Assembly: GCF_036959255.1 (NCBI RefSeq)
Contig: NZ_JAWMTI010000008.1
Coordinates: 124,001-188,000, forward strand
Direction: 5' to 3'
DNA length: 64,000 nt
DNA from: Olivibacter sp036959255
GTDB taxonomy: Bacteria; Bacteroidota; Bacteroidia; Sphingobacteriales; Sphingobacteriaceae
The position numbers and the translations under genes were made by a program. Below are positions 29,403 to 36,667 of this stretch, in pieces; position 1 is the first letter of the stretch; every line of letters begins with the position of its first letter. Below the pieces are notes generated by a model. It was given only the letters and a program-made list of their open reading frames with translations, was not told the origin of the DNA and made no database searches.

Positions 29403-30104
29403 TTAGATACTGTAATCCAAATAGGCTTCTATATCTTCTTCTGAAAATTGGGGTTTATCCATTTGAATAACATCATCAAATTGAGCTTCAAGAAAAGCAG
29501 CATCCCCAGGCTCACTGTAGTATTGCAAATAGTTTACAATTTCACTGTCCGGTATGCTTTTCAATGTACGCTCAAAGGTGTTGGATTGATACTGAAGAAA
29601 GCCGTAAATACCTAAACTTATCGCAATACAGGCAGCAGCGGCGTAACCAATCCACGACAAAATTCGATTCTTTCTTCTTATCGGAAAAATGATTTCTTTT
29701 GATTTCTCTTTCTCAACGGAAGGAGCAATTTCCCGGTTTATTTTTTGACTTAATTCATCAAAATAATTTTGTGGCGTAGTAAATCCCGGTGTAGAAACTT
29801 TTTCTTTAAGTACTTTAATGAAAGGATGATGTTCCGTCTTATCGAACGAATTGATCGGTGTCGCGTAGTTTTCTTTCTTTATCTTTGCAAAAATATGCTC
29901 ACTAAGTGATTCAAAATACCCCTCCGGTACTCCGAAACTTTTCTCCGTGTCCGAAATAACGGAGATACGTTTCATGATGTTGGTTTCTAACGTATTAAAG
30001 TAACCGTTAGGTACAATAAATGGTGTATCCTTTGGATTAGCAAGCATTCCTTTTATACTCGCTAAATCATCTTGATAATTACTTTTATTGTCCATAGTGC
30101 TCAT
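29403..30104 (-). CDS. Single-pass anti-sigma factor with three VPxGYF-type repeats
   Basis: A 233-residue inner-membrane protein between the sigma gene and the CpxP-like gene. The N-terminal 148 residues should be cytoplasmic, residues about 149-170 form one membrane helix (ILSWIGYAAAACIAISLGIY), and a short acidic C-terminus (ending EDIEAYLDYSI) should be periplasmic. The cytoplasmic part carries three copies of one short motif: FIVPNGYFNTLETNI (29-43), FGVPEGYFESLSEHI (57-71) and FTTPQNYFDELSQKI (108-122). No zinc-binding HxxxCxxC motif is present, so it is not a ZAS-type anti-sigma factor. The role follows from position and topology, not from a recognised anti-sigma domain. An internal ATG four codons in is an alternative start. 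Confidence 0.72.
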   Translation of the reverse strand: MSTMDNKSNYQDDLASIKGMLANPKDTPFIVPNGYFNTLETNIMKRISVISDTEKSFGVPEGYFESLSEHIFAKIKKENYATPINSFDKTEHHPFIKVLKEKVSTPGFTTPQNYFDELSQKINREIAPSVEKEKSKEIIFPIRRKNRILSWIGYAAAACIAISLGIYGFLQYQSNTFERTLKSIPDSEIVNYLQYYSEPGDAAFLEAQFDDVIQMDKPQFSEEDIEAYLDYSI

Positions 30105-30137
30105 AGTAACTCTTAGATAAAAATTAGGCTAAAAGGT

Positions 30138-30683
30138 TTAATCGTTATCCGTAAAAAATTGTTCGATTTTTTTTACGGCCAAATGGTAGGATGCTTTTAA
30201 GGCACCGACACTTGTTCCCAGAATTTCAGAAATTTCATCATATTTTAGATCGTCGAAATATTTCATATTAAAAACCAACCGTTGTTTTTCCGGTAAGGTC
30301 AATAACGCTTGTTGCAATTTCAACTGTGCCTGATTACCGTTAAAATAACTTGACGTTGTAAGAGTGTCAGCTAGATAAGAGGCAGAATCATCATCCAGAG
30401 ATACACTTTGGTATTGCTTCTTTTTATTTAAGAAAGTGATACATTCGTTTGTAGCAATACGGTAAAGCCATGTGTATAACTGAGAATCTGCTCTAAAGTT
30501 CTCCAAATTTTTCCAAACCTTTACAAAAATATCCTGCACCAGATCATCGGCGTCATCATGATCTACTACCAACCTTCGGACATGCCAGTATATCCGCTGC
30601 TGATATTTCTTGAGCAATAAATTAAAGGCCTCATTTCGAGTCCTTTCATTAGAGAATTTTTCAATTATTATTGAATCTTCCAT
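30138..30683 (-). CDS. ECF (sigma-70 family) RNA polymerase sigma factor
   Basis: A 181-residue sigma factor with only regions 2 and 4. Region 2 shows DDLVQDIFVKVWKNL (about 43-57) and the -10-melting RADSQLYTWLYRIATNE. Region 4 has LPEKQRLVFNMKYF and the HTH YDEISEILGTSVGALKASYH (about 145-165). It leads a three-gene operon with a membrane anti-sigma protein (33-nt gap) and a periplasmic helical protein, which suggests an envelope-stress response. It is not a FecI-type partner of SusC/FecR, because no FecR gene is nearby. A hairpin just upstream insulates it from the transketolase operon. Confidence 0.93.
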   Translation of the reverse strand: MEDSIIIEKFSNERTRNEAFNLLLKKYQQRIYWHVRRLVVDHDDADDLVQDIFVKVWKNLENFRADSQLYTWLYRIATNECITFLNKKKQYQSVSLDDDSASYLADTLTTSSYFNGNQAQLKLQQALLTLPEKQRLVFNMKYFDDLKYDEISEILGTSVGALKASYHLAVKKIEQFFTDND

Positions 30684-30702
30684 TAGAGGTTTTGATGGTC
30701 AA

Positions 30703-30738
30703 TAACAACGGAAGCAATCTCATGATCTTCCGTTGTTA
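30703..30738. terminator. Terminator-like hairpin between transketolase and sigma operons
   Basis: Perfect 12-bp arms at 30703-30714 and 30727-30738 with a 12-nt loop, directly after the transketolase C-subunit stop. The T-run after it is weak. Confidence 0.5.
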
Positions 30739-30749
30739 AAGTAAACCAT

Positions 30750-31703
30750 TTATTTTCTTTTGATAACTTTTTGTGCGGCACTAACAATATTGGCTGCATT
30801 TAGGCCATATTTTTCCATCAATTGTGCAGGCGTGCCGCTTTCGCCGAAACTGTCATTGACAGCCACGTATTCCTGGGGTGCCGGATTATTTTTAACCAAT
30901 ACTTGCGATACACTATCACCTAAACCCCCAAGACGATTGTGCTCTTCTGCTGTTACCACGCAACCGGTTTTAGCCACAGACTTTAGGATCGCTTCTTCAT
31001 CTAAAGGTTTAATCGTATGGATATTTATAATTTCAGCGTCAATACCTAAGCTGGCAAGTTGTTCCCCTGCCTGAATAGCCTCCCATACTAAGTGACCTGT
31101 TGCAATGATAGTGACGTCGGTCCCCTCATTTACCATCCAAGCCTTACCGATTTCAAATTTTTGATCAGGATCGGTAAAGATGGGAACAACAGGGCGGCCG
31201 AAACGCAGATAGACAGGACCATCATAATCAGCAATCGCTATTGTTGCAGCTTTTGTTTGATTATAGTCGCAAGGATTGATCACTGTCATGCCGGGCAACA
31301 TTTTCATTAAACCGATATCCTCCAAAATTTGATGGGTGGCACCATCTTCTCCCAATGTTAAACCAGCATGTGAGGCACATATTTTAACATTTTTACCCGA
31401 ATAAGCGATCGATTGACGAATCTGATCGTAAACTCGTCCTGTTGAGAAATTGGCGAAAGTACCCGTATAAGGGACCTTCCCACCAATGGTTAAACCGGCA
31501 GCGATTCCCATCATATTTGCTTCCGCAATTCCTATTTGGAAGAATCTTTCCGGAAAGTCCTTAATAAATGCATCCATTTTGAGTGAACCGACTAAATCGG
31601 CGCACAGTGCAACCACATTGTTGTTTTTCTTGCCTACTTCATGTAAGCCTGCGCCGAAGCCTGAACGCGTATCCTTTTTGTCCGTATAGGTATATTTCTT
31701 CAT
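30750..31703 (-). CDS. Transketolase C-terminal subunit
   Basis: A 317-residue half of a split transketolase, carrying the pyrimidine-binding and C-terminal domains. The catalytic PYR-domain glutamate region reads FFQIGIAEANMMGIAAGL, and the phosphate-binding strand is VYLRFGRP. The C-terminal domain begins near VTIIATGHLVWEAI. It must pair with the N-terminal half encoded 40 nt upstream to make active enzyme for the non-oxidative pentose phosphate pathway. Split transketolases are usual in archaea and occur in many Bacteroidota, so this is not a broken gene. Confidence 0.93.
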   Translation of the reverse strand: MKKYTYTDKKDTRSGFGAGLHEVGKKNNNVVALCADLVGSLKMDAFIKDFPERFFQIGIAEANMMGIAAGLTIGGKVPYTGTFANFSTGRVYDQIRQSIAYSGKNVKICASHAGLTLGEDGATHQILEDIGLMKMLPGMTVINPCDYNQTKAATIAIADYDGPVYLRFGRPVVPIFTDPDQKFEIGKAWMVNEGTDVTIIATGHLVWEAIQAGEQLASLGIDAEIINIHTIKPLDEEAILKSVAKTGCVVTAEEHNRLGGLGDSVSQVLVKNNPAPQEYVAVNDSFGESGTPAQLMEKYGLNAANIVSAAQKVIKRK

Positions 31704-31743
31704 TTCGTAATATTGAATAATAGATGACCAAATGTCACGTCAA

Positions 31744-32589
31744 TTAATAATCTCCTAAAGTTTCTTCAAGCTGCGCAAGTGCCGCTGCAAGTTGTTCATC
31801 ATTCGGTGCAACACCATGCCATTTATGAGATCCCATCATGAAATCAACACCGTAACCCATTTCCGTATGCATGAGAATCATAATTGGTTTTCCTTTTCCT
31901 GTACGATTTTTAGCTTCCGATAACGTTTCGATTAGTTGAGCCATATTGTTACCTTTTGTTTCCAGAACATCCCATCCGAATGCCTCCCACTTGGCTTTTA
32001 GATTACCTAAAGATAACACTCGTTCGGTTGGGCCGTCAATTTGTTGGCCATTGAAATCAATCGTTGCAATGAGATTATCTACTTTGTTATGAGGTGCATA
32101 CATAGCTGCTTCCCATACTTGACCTTCCTGTAATTCTCCATCACCCATCAGTACATAAACAAGCTTATCATCACCATTTAGCTTTTTAGCGCGGGAAGCA
32201 CCAATGGCCACCGAAAGTCCTTGGCCAAGTGAGCCTGAAGCAACTCGTATTCCCGGTAAATGCTCATGTGTCGTTGGATGTCCCTGTAACCTGGAATCAA
32301 TTTTCCTGAAGGTTGCCAGTTCGCTTTTATCGAAATAGCCGGCACGTGCAAGGGTACTGTAAAATACAGGGGATATATGTCCATTGGACAAAAAGAAGAT
32401 GTCTTCTCCAATACCATCTAAACTGAAGCTAGGATTATGTTCCATTTGATGGAAGTAAAGGGCTACAAAAAAGTCGGCACACCCTAATGATCCTCCCGGG
32501 TGACCTGATTGGCAACCATGTACCATGCGTACGATATCTCGACGTACTTGTTTTGCAATGTTCTCAAGTTTTGCTATGTCTGCACTCAT
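31744..32589 (-). CDS. Transketolase N-terminal subunit
   Basis: A 281-residue thiamine-diphosphate-binding half of transketolase. It shows GCQSGHPGGSLGCADFF near the N-terminus and the ThDP motif GDGELQEGQVWEAAMYA (about 150-166) ending with the magnesium-binding TIDFNGQQIDG. It ends naturally at LEETLGDY, where the second half begins as a separate gene, with stop and start 40 nt apart. The two form one operon. No other pentose phosphate gene lies in the window. Confidence 0.93.
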   Translation of the reverse strand: MSADIAKLENIAKQVRRDIVRMVHGCQSGHPGGSLGCADFFVALYFHQMEHNPSFSLDGIGEDIFFLSNGHISPVFYSTLARAGYFDKSELATFRKIDSRLQGHPTTHEHLPGIRVASGSLGQGLSVAIGASRAKKLNGDDKLVYVLMGDGELQEGQVWEAAMYAPHNKVDNLIATIDFNGQQIDGPTERVLSLGNLKAKWEAFGWDVLETKGNNMAQLIETLSEAKNRTGKGKPIMILMHTEMGYGVDFMMGSHKWHGVAPNDEQLAAALAQLEETLGDY

Positions 32590-32753
32590 TATGATTTGTG
32601 TTAAACGATATTAAGATGCTAAGATAAATAATTTTAGTTATTAGCGGTTATTTAATAGATGTTAATTTGACACTTATATTTTTTGAAACGGTCTTATGCG
32701 ATTTTTCTCCTGGACATACCTTTCGGAACCCATCATACGAATTGATCCGCCAA

Positions 32754-33221
32754 TCATCCTTTATCGATCAAATCACGTATCTGCTGAGACGCATTGCTAT
32801 TATCTACTTTTTTGATAATATGTTTGATAATGCCTTTTTCGTCAATTACGAATGTCGTTCTTGCCGTTCCCATATATTTTTTTCCGTACATGTTTTTTTC
32901 TACCCAAACCCCGTAGTCTTCGACGATTTTTTTGTCTTCATCAGCTAATAGATTAAACGGGAGTTCAAACTTACTGATAAATTTTTGATGCGATTGTTCG
33001 CTGTCCGTGCTGACACCCAATACTTCAAATCCATCTTGAAGAAGGGATTGGTAATTATCTCTGAAATTACAGGCTTCCGTTGTGCAGCCCGGTGTGTTAT
33101 CTTTGGGATAAAAATATAAAATCACCTTTTTACCCAAATAGTCTTTCAATTGTACCATTTCACCCTTTTGGTTTTTGGCTTTGATAGCAGGCGCTTTATC
33201 GCCTTCCGTTAGTTCCTTCAT
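32754..33221 (-). CDS. bcp: Thioredoxin-dependent thiol peroxidase (Bcp/PrxQ)
   Basis: A 155-residue cytoplasmic peroxiredoxin that reduces hydroperoxides. The motif FYPKDNTPGCTTEACNFRD carries both the peroxidatic cysteine and the resolving cysteine five residues later, the atypical two-Cys arrangement of Bcp. The catalytic Thr and Arg environment (ARTTFVIDEKGIIKHI) is kept. It is the last gene of a FAH-M23-bcp series on the minus strand, 37 nt behind the M23 gene. Electrons probably come from thioredoxin, for which a gene exists at 27204. Confidence 0.95.
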   Translation of the reverse strand: MKELTEGDKAPAIKAKNQKGEMVQLKDYLGKKVILYFYPKDNTPGCTTEACNFRDNYQSLLQDGFEVLGVSTDSEQSHQKFISKFELPFNLLADEDKKIVEDYGVWVEKNMYGKKYMGTARTTFVIDEKGIIKHIIKKVDNSNASQQIRDLIDKG

Positions 33222-33258
33222 TTTTTATGGTTATTCGTTAATGATTAATAGTAGAAGC

Positions 33259-34974
33259 TTATTTTACAAAATCTGCTTCAAATACCTTTTCGTTGTCTTT
33301 CCAATCTTTAACGCGTAATTTGAACCGATGCTTTCCTTTCGAAAGATTGCGTTCAAAAGTATGCCAGAGTGAGGCGCTTTTAGAATCGTATTCCATTAAT
33401 ACCCATTGATTATCGATGTAACCTTCAAAAGATTGAATTCCAGATAAATTGTCTGATATTTTGAAATTGACCCTATTGTACGCGCTCATATTCTTATTGG
33501 ACGAAAGATTAAGGGAACGAATGATAGGAGCAATAGTATCTACAGTAATATAAAAACTTCCCAAGACTCTAGCCGTCGTTCTAACAAATCCATCTTTGTA
33601 AATCCCCCCCTGTGAGTCGCCCTGCGCATTCACAATCAGTGCCTTTGCCTGTAAATGGGGCGGCACATCCTGTGCATTAATAGCCAAGTTATATCCTTGA
33701 TGTACTGGAACCATTCGATTATGAATATGCTGTAAGTTCGAATAAGCACCCTTTGGACGCTGCCCTTGATCATACTTAAAATATAAATCGCTGTATAGAC
33801 AACCTTTTGGCATGTTGATCTTTACCTGATCGTTTTCAAATAGATTCTCTTGTCCATAATAAAAGTAAGTGGTTCCTGAATGATTTTTTTTAATTATCGT
33901 ATATTGAGGATCATTTTTTACATCGAAGGATAGGGTACTGACATTGCCCATGATATCTTTAACTTTATAAACCAGTTGATGGATTTCTTTGTCTTTAATA
34001 TGAATAATACCCCGATTGATTAGATGGTGATAAAGCTCCAATTTGTTTCCCTGTTCTACGAAACTCTTTTGTACCCTTCTTTTATGTAGTATGTAATATG
34101 CGTAATCGATGTGGGCATTAATCGCCCGACTATTATCAAAAGAAAAGTGTTCCCATGCAGCTGTGTAAATATTTTTTCCATCCAGAAAAAGCTCAATGGA
34201 ATATACACCATTTCTATTGGCCGATGCAGAGTTAAGGTCGGAAGTGACAATTCCGAAAGCCGTTGGACCGTTGATAAGGATCGTTTTTGCAGGTGTTGTT
34301 TTATAGTTGCCGCTTGCCCCCGAAACTGAAATGTGCTCTCTTTCGGTATTTTCGTCGTATGTATCAGTTCCAAATCGATAAACCGTTAAAGCGCTGATGG
34401 TAGGAGGGACTTTATCGGGAATTGTTAATCCAAAAAGTTGGGCATTGATGGTATGTTCAGTTTTGGTATCTCTCAGTTCAAAATGTAAATGGGGTCCCGC
34501 AGAGCCACCGGTGTTTCCTGAGAAGGCAATAACATCTCCCTTCTTGACGGGAATAACTTTGGCATCCAAAGGAAAATCAACATCAAATTTTCTTTCGCTG
34601 TACTGCTTTTCCTTTACTGATGCTGTAATCTTTAAATTAAAGCGTTGTAAATGCATATAGACGCTTGTGTATCCATTTGGATGATCAATATAGAGTGCAT
34701 TTCCACCACCGCCAATTTGAACACGCGCTCGGGAAATAAAACCGTCGGCAACCGCATAAACAGGATAACCTTCTCGTTGATTGGTTCTATAATCGGTTCC
34801 CGAATGGAAATGGTTAGCTCTTAGCTCTCCGAAACTACCGGCTGCTTGAGGCGCTAGGTCGAGCGGTGGACGAAAATAGTTTTGCGGATATTGCTTTTGC
34901 TGCACGCGTGGTTCCTGAGCTTTCGCCGGAAATGTGAAATATAGAAATAGAATTGAGAAATAAAGAAGTTTCAT
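33259..34974 (-). CDS. M23-family (LytM) metallopeptidase, exported
   Basis: A 571-residue secreted protein from the ATG at 34974; a TTG two codons upstream is also open. The signal peptide is MKLLYFSILFLYFTFPAKAQ. The peptidase domain comes first, at about residues 45-195: HFHSGTDYRT supplies the zinc-binding His and Asp, and HLHFELRD the second His pair. All four key residues are present, so it should be an active peptidoglycan endopeptidase or an EnvC-like activator. The remaining 370 residues are beta-rich Ig-like domains (for example ISDNLSGIQSFEGYIDNQW). This N-terminal M23 with a long beta tail is common in Bacteroidota. It starts 8 nt after the FAH gene ends. Confidence 0.88.
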   Translation of the reverse strand: MKLLYFSILFLYFTFPAKAQEPRVQQKQYPQNYFRPPLDLAPQAAGSFGELRANHFHSGTDYRTNQREGYPVYAVADGFISRARVQIGGGGNALYIDHPNGYTSVYMHLQRFNLKITASVKEKQYSERKFDVDFPLDAKVIPVKKGDVIAFSGNTGGSAGPHLHFELRDTKTEHTINAQLFGLTIPDKVPPTISALTVYRFGTDTYDENTEREHISVSGASGNYKTTPAKTILINGPTAFGIVTSDLNSASANRNGVYSIELFLDGKNIYTAAWEHFSFDNSRAINAHIDYAYYILHKRRVQKSFVEQGNKLELYHHLINRGIIHIKDKEIHQLVYKVKDIMGNVSTLSFDVKNDPQYTIIKKNHSGTTYFYYGQENLFENDQVKINMPKGCLYSDLYFKYDQGQRPKGAYSNLQHIHNRMVPVHQGYNLAINAQDVPPHLQAKALIVNAQGDSQGGIYKDGFVRTTARVLGSFYITVDTIAPIIRSLNLSSNKNMSAYNRVNFKISDNLSGIQSFEGYIDNQWVLMEYDSKSASLWHTFERNLSKGKHRFKLRVKDWKDNEKVFEADFVK

Positions 34975-34982
34975 CTGCAAAT

Positions 34983-35594
34983 TTACTTTACATAAAAATC
35001 AAGTAGTTTTTGGTCTTCGATATAACCCACTAAATGGTCTCCTATGGCGACAGGGCCAACGCCGGCGGGTGTTCCTGTGTAAATTAAATCGCCTTTGCGT
35101 AGTGTGATGTATTCGCTTACGAAAGATATAATGCTCTCAAAGGAAAAAATTAGATTATTGGTATTGCCTACCTGAACTTCCTTTCCGTTTTTCTTTAAGC
35201 AAAAATTAAGGTTATATATATCCGGAAATGTATTTTTTGGAATCAAAGTACTAATGGGCGCTGATTGGTCAAAAGCTTTGGCAAGCTCCCAAGGTAATCC
35301 CTTTTTTTTATGCTCTGCCTGAAGGTCGCGAGCGGTAAAATCGATTCCCAAGCCAATGGAATCATAGTAGGTGTCGGCAAACTTCCGTTGAACGTGCTTT
35401 CCTTCCTTGCAGATTCTAATCACTATTTCAATTTCATGATGGACTTCTTTGGAAAAGTCCGGAAGGTAGAAGTCCTTATTGTCCTTAAGTATTGCCGTAT
35501 CCGGTTTTAAAAAAATCACAGGTTTTTCAGGTACGGGATTGTTCAGTTCGTGCGCGTGCGCTACATAATTTCTGCCGATTGCAATGATTTTCAT
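34983..35594 (-). CDS. Fumarylacetoacetate hydrolase (FAH) family protein
   Basis: A 203-residue cytoplasmic protein from the ATG at 35594 (a TTG one codon before is open but unlikely). It matches the short FAH fold of acylpyruvate hydrolases and oxaloacetate decarboxylases: KIIAIGRNYVAHAHELNNP at the start, and the metal ligands in EVHHEIEIVIRI and GIDFTARDLQ. The closing part is GDLIYTGTPAGVGPVAIGD. Human FAHD1 and E. coli YcgM are similar in size. The substrate is not evident and no aromatic-catabolism genes are close. A near-copy of its 5' region lies just upstream (see repeat at 35589-35691). Confidence 0.88.
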   Translation of the reverse strand: MKIIAIGRNYVAHAHELNNPVPEKPVIFLKPDTAILKDNKDFYLPDFSKEVHHEIEIVIRICKEGKHVQRKFADTYYDSIGLGIDFTARDLQAEHKKKGLPWELAKAFDQSAPISTLIPKNTFPDIYNLNFCLKKNGKEVQVGNTNNLIFSFESIISFVSEYITLRKGDLIYTGTPAGVGPVAIGDHLVGYIEDQKLLDFYVK

Positions 35595-35691
35595 CAATTA
35601 ATTTATTTCAAAACTAGATGAAGCTTGCATGAGCTGCATAATTCTCATATGATTGCTCATGCAGGTTTCATCAACTAATTTATTTCAAAAC
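35589..35691. repeat. 26-bp direct repeat flanking an inverted repeat at the 5' end of the FAH gene
   Basis: Copies at 35589-35614 and 35666-35691 differ at one base. Copy 1 contains the FAH start codon and leader. Between them lies an imperfect 18-bp inverted repeat (about 35617-35634 and 35652-35669) with a core GCATGAGC/GCTCATGC. Confidence 0.7.
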
Positions 35692-35833
35692 GACAATGAA
35701 GCCAGCTTGTCCCAAAAGCATTCTCCGGAGACCTTTCGACAACTCAATTAGTCATTTTATTCTTTATCTAAATATAGCTCCAAACCTACTACAAAAAAGT
35801 TTTGGAACGAATTTTTTGACGATTAATTTCAAT

Positions 35834-35868
35834 AAAAAAACCATCCGTTTCCAGTGGGAGCGGATGGT
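35834..35868 (-). terminator. Rho-independent terminator of the T9SS-sorted protein gene
   Basis: Arms 35840-35847 and 35861-35868 (ACCATCCG/CGGATGGT), extendable inward by five pairs to a 3-nt loop. On the minus strand it is followed at once by seven T. It lies 27 bp after the stop codon. Confidence 0.88.
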
Positions 35869-35894
35869 CTCGAATCAGAAAAGTAATTTTTTAC

Positions 35895-36410
35895 CTAGAG
35901 CACTTCAATTCGTTTAACGATTGTCTCCGCACCGGCAACAACACGTATAAAGTAAAAACCCTGATTAAGTTTGTTGCCTAAATTAAAGGTGTTATTCTGC
36001 TCACCGGCAGAAAGCCTCTGTGAAAGTAATGTTGTTACTTCATTTCCCAATGCATCCATCACTTTGATGGATACGTTACTGTCTTTATTCAATTTAAAGG
36101 ATAAGCTCAACTGATCTGAGATCTGGTTTGGGAAAACCTTCACATTGCTAAGCACTTTTTCATTTTCTGTCCCTTCAACTTTTTGCGCCCCCATCAGTGG
36201 CGAAAAAGGCTTGAAACCAAAGTGCAAGTCACTTGTTTTATAAGTTTTATGGTCAGAAATCCGACTCTTTTGCATCGGCGTTTGTTGCTTCCTTGATGCG
36301 GAATCCATTTCTAAATTGTGGTAAGCCGCTGCATGCGTGTCTACCTTCACTAGCGTAAAGATTACAGTTAAAATGAAAAGATATATAATAGAAAAGTATT
36401 TATATGCCAT
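35895..36410 (-). CDS. Small T9SS type A sorting-domain protein
   Basis: A 171-residue exported protein from the ATG at 36410, chosen because it opens a signal peptide (YFSIIYLFILTVIFTLVKV). Residues about 25-85 are a polar, low-complexity linker. The last 80 or so residues form a Por-secretion/type A C-terminal sorting domain: VFPNQISDQLSLSFKL, VSIKVMDALGNEV, LNQGFYFIRVV and the terminal VKRIEVL. Such domains carry cargo through the type IX secretion system to the cell surface. Here nearly no cargo precedes the domain. It stands alone with its own strong terminator. What the linker does is unknown; it could be a remnant or a small surface peptide. Confidence 0.82.
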   Translation of the reverse strand: MAYKYFSIIYLFILTVIFTLVKVDTHAAAYHNLEMDSASRKQQTPMQKSRISDHKTYKTSDLHFGFKPFSPLMGAQKVEGTENEKVLSNVKVFPNQISDQLSLSFKLNKDSNVSIKVMDALGNEVTTLLSQRLSAGEQNNTFNLGNKLNQGFYFIRVVAGAETIVKRIEVL

Positions 36411-36612
36411 ATGTATTAACTTGGATAAGTTGTTGCAAAAAGATAGAAGTGTATCATAAATAACGAAAAAACACTTCACCAGTTAGCTCGACTACAAAAA
36501 TATAATAAATATATTTCAATTTTTAGAACAAAGCAAAAAAAAGATAGTTTTTAACAATTTTTAACAACTTTTTTCGTTCAGGCTGTTTTGATGTGATTGA
36601 AATGACATATGC

Positions 36613-36642
36613 TTTCAATTATCAATATAATGGCTACATTTG
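36613..36642 (+). promoter_or_regulatory. Promoter of kup
   Basis: TTTC (36613-36616), an 18-nt spacer and TACATTTG (36635-36642), an exact -7 match. Transcription would start near 36649, about 20 nt before the GTG. Confidence 0.65.
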
Positions 36643-36667
36643 CCTCGTAAATTAGAAAAATTAATCA

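Noticed and set aside
30750..32589. Broken transketolase gene
   Set aside because: The two halves have their own start and stop codons 40 nt apart and each ends at a domain border, as in known split transketolases.
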